Source: Bacteroidota bacterium
GTDB taxonomy: Bacteria > Bacteroidota > Bacteroidia > B-17B0 > Aurantibacillaceae
Direction of reading: 5' to 3'
NCBI GenBank assembly: GCA_013816615.1
Contig: JACDED010000019.1
Span: 1 to 47,227, forward strand
DNA: 47,227 nt
Shown here: positions 43,439-47,227 of the stretch, piece by piece
Layout: the number at the start of each line of letters is the position of its first letter
Numbering within the stretch: position 1 is the first letter of the stretch
Translations under genes and position numbers: made by a program
The notes under the pieces: model-generated
Told to the model about the DNA's origin: nothing
Databases searched by the model: none
Seen by the model: only the letters and a program-made list of their open reading frames with translations

Positions 43439-44047
43439 ATGGCATTAGGTAAAGTAGAGTCGATTGACCCTGTTACTCCCGCTAAGGGAACAATTAAAGA
43501 AGATGAATCAGAACAGGTTTATCCTTATGAAGATAAGAATTTTCCAAGTACCGGCCTTAAAGTAGGTGATCCTTGTACTTATACTATTGATTATTCTGCT
43601 GAAAACCCTGTTGCTACTGATCTAAAAGCTTATATACCAACTGAACGGGAAATCACCACAGTTGTTGAGGGCCCATTAACTATAAATACGGGTGAAACCT
43701 TAAAAATAAAAAAAGGTGGAATGGTTAAAGGAAATGTTACTATTAATAATGCTATTTTAATAATTGAAGATACCGGCGCGGTTGAAGGAGAAGTAATCGC
43801 TAATGAGCAAGGTAATTGTGTTATTAGAAAAGGCGGAATGGTAAAAGGTAACGTAACTTTTAATAATGGTTGTACTTTAAAAATTGTAAACAAAGGCAAT
43901 GTTAAAGGTAATGTAACAATATCTTCAGGTAACAGATTTATTGTAGGTAACGATAATGGCGGCGGAACGATCATGGGTTCTATTACCGTAGCTAAGATCC
44001 GTAAAGTAAATATCACCGGTACTTCGGTAATTAACTGCGGTGCTTAA
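43439..44047 (+). CDS. Cold-shock-like OB fold fused to a bactofilin-like beta-helix
   Basis: A 202-residue protein with no signal peptide. Residues 1-65 (MALGKVESIDPVTPAKGTIK, then LKVGDPCTYTIDYSAENPVATDLK) have the strand order of a cold-shock/OB-fold domain, but without clear RNP1/RNP2 aromatics. Residues about 78-200 are a repeated beta-strand pattern resembling bactofilin-type polymerising helices: KKGGMVKGNVTINN, EDTGAVEGEV, RKGGMVKGNVTFNN, NKGNVKGNVTISS, GGGTIMGSITV. The first and third repeats are 117 bases (39 residues) apart. Possibly a self-assembling cytoplasmic scaffold or effector core. The domain calls are by pattern and tentative. Confidence 0.65.
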   Translation: MALGKVESIDPVTPAKGTIKEDESEQVYPYEDKNFPSTGLKVGDPCTYTIDYSAENPVATDLKAYIPTEREITTVVEGPLTINTGETLKIKKGGMVKGNVTINNAILIIEDTGAVEGEVIANEQGNCVIRKGGMVKGNVTFNNGCTLKIVNKGNVKGNVTISSGNRFIVGNDNGGGTIMGSITVAKIRKVNITGTSVINCGA

Positions 44048-44064
44048 TATAAATTTCTAAAAAC

Positions 44065-44095
44065 AAAACCCGGTGTAAAAATTACACCGGGTTTT
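44065..44095. terminator. Bidirectional terminator
   Basis: A 14-bp perfect stem (44065-44078 with 44082-44095) and a 3-base loop between two convergent genes, with A-rich and T-rich flanks. Confidence 0.88.
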
Positions 44096-44096
44096 T

Positions 44097-45410
44097 TTAT
44101 GTAGATAACTGGATCTTTACTTTTTTATTCTTTATTTTTTCTTCACGGATCAATTTTATTGTATTCACGATCTTGTCTGCTTTGATGGCCACATAAGCCA
44201 TATGGTCCAGCACTTCTATCTTACCAACATCATCTTTTTGTAAATTGCCTTTTTGCAATAGCAAACCTACAACATCTATTTTATTTACTTTTTCTTTTTT
44301 GCCAGCACCAATGTAAAGTGTTTTCCATTGTCCGGGTTTTGGTGCAACAAATTTTGAAGGCAAGGTTTCTTCTTCGGGTTCTATCTCTAAAAACGGAGGT
44401 AAATGATCGTCAACATCCAACAAAAAATAAACCGCACCTTTTGCATTCATCCTTGCTGTTCGTCCATTGCGATGGATCATTGCATCCTCAGTAGTTGGCA
44501 TTTGATAATGGATCACCGCTTCAATTTCAGGAATATCTAATCCGCGTGCTGCAAGATCTGTTGTGATCAATAAATTAGTGCTGCCATTGCGTAATTTAAT
44601 TAATGTTCTTTCACGTTCTTGTTGCTCTAATCCACCGTGATAAAAACCGTGCTCTACTTTGTAATGCTCTAATTGTTCGCTAATACGATTCACTGCATCG
44701 CGGTGATTACAAAACACCATTGTTGATCTGTTACCTATCTTGCTTATCAATAACATCAATGCTTCCAACTTATCATCACCAACAACCCTTACAGATTTTA
44801 TTTTTAGGGCTTCTTTTACTTCTTGTTTATTCTCAGTGTAATTTAATTCTTCATGTTTTTTTAATCCAACAAACGAAGGGATTTCTTCAAGCTGTGTTGC
44901 AGAAGTTAAAATGCGTTTTTTTATTCTCGCGCTGCTTTTAATAATAAACGACATCTCTTCATGAAAACCTGCTTCCAACGATTTATCAAACTCATCCAAG
45001 ATCAATGTATGCACATCTTTTGTGGTTAGATTTTGTTTTCTGAGGTGATGTGCAATTCTTCCGGGAGTTCCAATTAACAAAGCAGGCGCTTGTTGTAAAT
45101 TATTTTTTTCTGTTTTCACATCGTGTCCGCCATAGCAGGTATTTACTTTAAAACCTGTGCTCATTTGTTTAAACACCTGTTCAATTTGTAAAGCTAATTC
45201 ACGAGTAGGCACTAAAATTAAAACCTGTACACCTTCTTTTTCTTTTTCAAAAATTTCTAAAAGCGGTAAAAGAAATGCTAATGTTTTGCCTGAGCCTGTT
45301 GGCGAAATTAAAACAACATCCTGCGGCTTTGCAATGGCTTCAATGGTTTGAAGTTGCATTTTATTTAATGCATCTATTTTAAAAAGTGAAAGTATTTTTG
45401 TAAAGCTCAT
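44097..45410 (-). CDS. DEAD-box-family RNA helicase, DbpA-like
   Basis: A 437-residue ATP-dependent RNA helicase. Domain 1 has SPTGSGKT (motif I), PTRELALQI, GTPGRIAHHL, motif II as LDEFDKSL (DEFD in place of DEAD) and LTSATQ. Domain 2 has TTDLAARGLDIPE and HRNGRTAR. Residues about 360-437 match a DbpA-type C-terminal RNA-binding domain (KTLYIGAGKKEKVNKIDVVGLLLQKGNL...DDVGKIEVLDHMAYVAIKADK), which in the model enzyme binds 23S rRNA hairpin 92. A ribosome large-subunit assembly role is inferred. The variant motif II is tolerated in some relatives. Confidence 0.9.
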   Translation of the reverse strand: MSFTKILSLFKIDALNKMQLQTIEAIAKPQDVVLISPTGSGKTLAFLLPLLEIFEKEKEGVQVLILVPTRELALQIEQVFKQMSTGFKVNTCYGGHDVKTEKNNLQQAPALLIGTPGRIAHHLRKQNLTTKDVHTLILDEFDKSLEAGFHEEMSFIIKSSARIKKRILTSATQLEEIPSFVGLKKHEELNYTENKQEVKEALKIKSVRVVGDDKLEALMLLISKIGNRSTMVFCNHRDAVNRISEQLEHYKVEHGFYHGGLEQQERERTLIKLRNGSTNLLITTDLAARGLDIPEIEAVIHYQMPTTEDAMIHRNGRTARMNAKGAVYFLLDVDDHLPPFLEIEPEEETLPSKFVAPKPGQWKTLYIGAGKKEKVNKIDVVGLLLQKGNLQKDDVGKIEVLDHMAYVAIKADKIVNTIKLIREEKIKNKKVKIQLST

Positions 45411-45425
45411 AGTAGTTTATAAAAT

Positions 45426-45454
45426 AAAAAGCCCAAATATTAATTGGGCTTTTT
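45426..45454 (-). terminator. Terminator after tRNA-Ala
   Basis: An 11-bp stem (45426-45436 with 45444-45454) lies 10 bases past the tRNA 3' end, before the helicase gene, so the tRNA is transcribed separately. Confidence 0.75.
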
Positions 45455-45464
45455 GATAAAATTA

Positions 45465-45541
45465 TGGTGGAGAATATCGGATTCGAACCGATCACCTCTT
45501 CACTGCCAGCGAAGCGCTCTAGCCAAATGAGCTAATCCCCC
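45465..45541 (-). tRNA. tRNA-Ala (anticodon GGC)
   Basis: A 77-base cloverleaf including an encoded CCA. The acceptor GGGGGAT pairs with ATTCTCC and has the G3-U70 wobble that is the main alanine identity element. The D arm is GCTC...GAGC, the anticodon stem CTTCG/TGAAG with loop CTGGCAG (anticodon GGC), and the T arm ATCGG-TTCGAAT-CCGAT. No intron. Confidence 0.95.
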
Positions 45542-45558
45542 GGTTTTTAATAACAGTG

Positions 45559-45566
45559 CAAAAATA
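45559..45566 (-). promoter_or_regulatory. -7 promoter element of tRNA-Ala
   Basis: TATTTTTG on the minus strand, 17 bases upstream of the mature tRNA 5' end, fits TAnnTTTG. No good TTG was seen at the -33 position. Confidence 0.4.
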
Positions 45567-45620
45567 AGATTAATTTCTTAGTTGGGTATTAATTAATTCA
45601 CTAAAAGAATGGAAATAAAA

Positions 45621-45641
45621 AAGGCGCTGTAAAAGCGCCTT
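45621..45641 (-). terminator. Terminator of the YwqK-like gene
   Basis: An 8-bp GC-rich stem (45621-45628 with 45634-45641), 5-base loop and a T run on the minus strand, nine bases after the stop. Confidence 0.82.
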
Positions 45642-45649
45642 CAATTTTT

Positions 45650-46555
45650 TTAGTTCTCCACCTGCGTGTCACCTACGTAAATGCCGCCTTTATAAACAGC
45701 TATTCGCGTTAAAATTCCGTTATCATCGTAGATATAAGCTTTACCATCCATAAAACGATTGTCTTTAAACGTACCGTCTTTTGTTATTTGCTTATTCTTA
45801 TTATACAAAGTTTGTTGACCGTTTAAAACCATCGGACCAGCGCCTTTTTTAACTGCCTCGTTTGGTTTTTCATCCGGCTTAACAGTAACTTTTGGAGCGT
45901 TATCTGCCGGCACATCAGATTTTGCAATTAAAGGTTTTTTTGGTTCGAATTCTTTAATAGAAGCTACATCCACATTTCCATCAGCAAAATTCTTTTCTGC
46001 TTTTGGGTCTCCTGTTTCGTAGTATTCTTTAATCAATCCACTTTCTTTACCATTAGCGAAGTTACCTTCAATAGCTAACTGACCATTATCGTAAAAATAT
46101 TTTTGCGCGCCGTCGCGTTTTCCGCTTGGGTTAAAAACGAATTCGTGTTGTACTTGTCCGTTATCGTAATATAATTTATAGCTACCAACCCAGCGGTTAT
46201 TTTTCCAGTTTCCTTCTTCGCTGATCTTACCATTTTCATGATACATAATAGCGTAACCATCAGGACGACCGTTTGTGAAAGTTAATTTATTGCGCATGTT
46301 GCCATTGCAAAAGAACTCAACCCAAATACCTGCTTTTCTGTTATCCTGATATTTCCCTTCCTCTACTTTAGCTTCAGGTGCATAACAAGTTCCCGGTTTG
46401 TGTTTACCAAATAATATCCATTTTCCTTGTTTTTTTCCTTCTATATCAATTTTATTTATCGTGTCCTTGCCATTGGCTGGATTAACTTCCCAAGATTGTG
46501 ACTGGGCAACTCCGATAGAAGAAATAAAAATTAAAATGAGTATAAATTTTTTCAT
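45650..46555 (-). CDS. Exported YwqK-type / MORN-like repeat protein
   Basis: A 301-residue protein with a signal peptide (MKKFILILIFISSIGVAQSQ). It has about seven short strand-turn repeats of the MORN/YwqK kind: GKKQGKWILFG, NRKAGIWVEFFCNGNMRNKLTFTNGRPDGYAIMYHENGKI, NNRWVGSYKLYYDNGQVQHE, RDGAQKYFYDNGQLAIEGNF, SGLIKEYYETGDPKAEKNF. A Pro/Lys-rich linker precedes two further repeats (LYNKNKQITKDGTF, AYIYDDNGILTRIAVY). Database names call this an antitoxin family, but no toxin gene is nearby and the protein is exported, so an envelope role is more likely. Confidence 0.85.
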   Translation of the reverse strand: MKKFILILIFISSIGVAQSQSWEVNPANGKDTINKIDIEGKKQGKWILFGKHKPGTCYAPEAKVEEGKYQDNRKAGIWVEFFCNGNMRNKLTFTNGRPDGYAIMYHENGKISEEGNWKNNRWVGSYKLYYDNGQVQHEFVFNPSGKRDGAQKYFYDNGQLAIEGNFANGKESGLIKEYYETGDPKAEKNFADGNVDVASIKEFEPKKPLIAKSDVPADNAPKVTVKPDEKPNEAVKKGAGPMVLNGQQTLYNKNKQITKDGTFKDNRFMDGKAYIYDDNGILTRIAVYKGGIYVGDTQVEN

Positions 46556-46563
46556 GTGTATAT

Positions 46564-46593
46564 CAAATTTATTAATAATTCTGGTTAATTCAA
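46564..46593 (-). promoter_or_regulatory. Promoter of the YwqK-like gene
   Basis: On the minus strand TTG (46591-46593), a 19-base spacer and TAAATTTG (46564-46571) match the consensus fully. The predicted start is about five bases before the ATG at 46555, a very short leader. Confidence 0.7.
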
Positions 46594-46745
46594 TACTTTT
46601 TAGATTAAAAACAGAAAATGTTCGATAAACGGTTAAAAAACATAATTTAAACGCTAAATCCCATCATTGCTGCTTTTTCTGTGTTTAGTTCGTTAATTTT
46701 TACGTGGCAAAACATAAAAAGTTTCACCAAAATGTAGAAAAAATT

Positions 46746-47227
46746 TTACTTTTTGAGAAATGGGATTTTACACACTTTAGCTTTAATAGCTTTGTCGCGA
46801 ATTATGATAAAAATTTCGCTATCCGCTTTTGAAAATTCGGTTTTAACATAGCCTAAACCAATAGCTTTATTTAGAGTTGGTGACTGCGTGCCCGAAGTAA
46901 CCTTTCCAATAATGGCACCACTTGCATCAGCAATTGGGTAATCGTGACGAGGTATACCCCGATCGATCATTTCAAAGCCAACCAGTTTTTTTGTAACGCC
47001 TTGTAGTTTGTGTTGTTCGATATTTACTTTGTTAGTGAAGTCTTTGTTAAATTTTGTTATCCAGCCTAAACCTGCTTCAATCGGCGAGGTTGTATCGTCG
47101 ATATCATTTCCGTATAAACAGAAACCCATTTCTAAACGCAAAGTATCGCGGGCACCTAAACCAATTGGTTTAATGCCAAATTCTTCACCTGCTTTAAAAA
47201 TGCCATCCCACATGGCTTGTGCGTGTT
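46746..47227 (-). CDS. gcvT: Aminomethyltransferase (glycine cleavage T-protein), C-terminal part
   Basis: The frame is open to the window edge, so the 5' part of the gene is outside; 160 residues are visible (starting HAQAMWDG). The visible part contains the folate-site motif [27 protein letters not shown] and the C-terminal beta-barrel domain ([21 protein letters not shown]). GcvT transfers the aminomethyl group to tetrahydrofolate, releasing ammonia and methylene-THF, and works with GcvP encoded at 38162-41035. An internal ATG at 47213 is not the true start. Confidence 0.95.
   Translation of the reverse strand, partial: HAQAMWDGIFKAGEEFGIKPIGLGARDTLRLEMGFCLYGNDIDDTTSPIEAGLGWITKFNKDFTNKVNIEQHKLQGVTKKLVGFEMIDRGIPRHDYPIADASGAIIGKVTSGTQSPTLNKAIGLGYVKTEFSKADSEIFIIIRDKAIKAKVCKIPFLKK

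Noticed and set aside
43630-44016. A 128-codon minus-strand open frame opposite the beta-helix gene
   Set aside because: Its Pro/Leu/Thr repeats are the mirror of the GNVT repeats on the plus strand, and the plus frame has the better protein-like composition and a proper start.
45650-46555. A toxin-antitoxin module suggested by the YwqK family name
   Set aside because: The protein has a signal peptide, no toxin gene is adjacent, and MORN-like repeat proteins of this kind are common exported proteins.

Overview
This 47.2 kb window is AT-rich chromosomal DNA from a member of the Bacteroidota. The evidence is: type IX secretion (T9SS) type A C-terminal sorting domains on three secreted proteins; an ATP synthase operon with the order atpB-E-F-H-A-G and no atpD/atpC; promoters of the form TTG-N19/20-TAnnTTTG; an archaeal-type GGGP synthase; and SPOR, YwqK-type and YkuE-type envelope proteins. 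Nothing in the sequence fixes the genus. There is no prophage, CRISPR array or insertion sequence. The content is mostly housekeeping and envelope genes, with unusual fusions, small palindromic repeats and a cluster of regulatory phosphatases.

Layout. 1-1038: a possibly frameshifted small ORF and a fatty acid desaturase (minus). 1147-6334: the ATP synthase operon (minus), with its own promoter, an end terminator and an internal terminator-like hairpin directly after atpE. 6530-8067: an EVE-domain protein and a lipoprotein. 8102-11105: a tight minus-strand operon reading PPTase, GGGP synthase, TenI/ThiE-like protein, PnuC transporter, NadR-like kinase. 11110-13091: ahcY with promoter and terminator, then a lipoprotein. 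13109-18487: a DUF1905/YdeI protein, a TonB-C/TPR protein, a T9SS cargo protein, an ECF sigma factor overlapping a membrane-anchored putative anti-sigma/barrel protein, and a YkuE-like phosphoesterase. 18774-22020: a double-length Ddl ligase fusion and a DUF1543 protein. 22088-27437: an orphan ABC-2 permease, an SRPBCC protein, a glucose/sorbosone dehydrogenase-like T9SS cargo, secreted proteins and a J-domain/KTSC protein. 27515-31544: sucA-odhB (minus). 31621-33487: a SPOR protein, a lipoprotein and an alpha/beta hydrolase. 33669-43342: three paralogous TPR-TM-SpoIIE phosphatases surrounding gcvP. 43439-47227: a cold-shock-like/bactofilin-like protein, a DbpA-like helicase, tRNA-Ala(GGC), a YwqK/MORN-like protein and the C-terminal part of gcvT.

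The most interesting region is the SpoIIE cluster. One paralog is split exactly at an A AAA AAA slippery heptamer, where a -1 shift rebuilds a 748-aa protein collinear with its two intact paralogs. Directly downstream of the two intact genes, a ~63-66 bp imperfect palindrome is followed by a second copy of the gene's own 3' end, including its stop codon (29/29 and 25/26 identical). In both cases the copies are offset by exactly 92 bp. The copies match better within a locus than between loci, which points to repeated site-specific insertion or to ongoing gene conversion.
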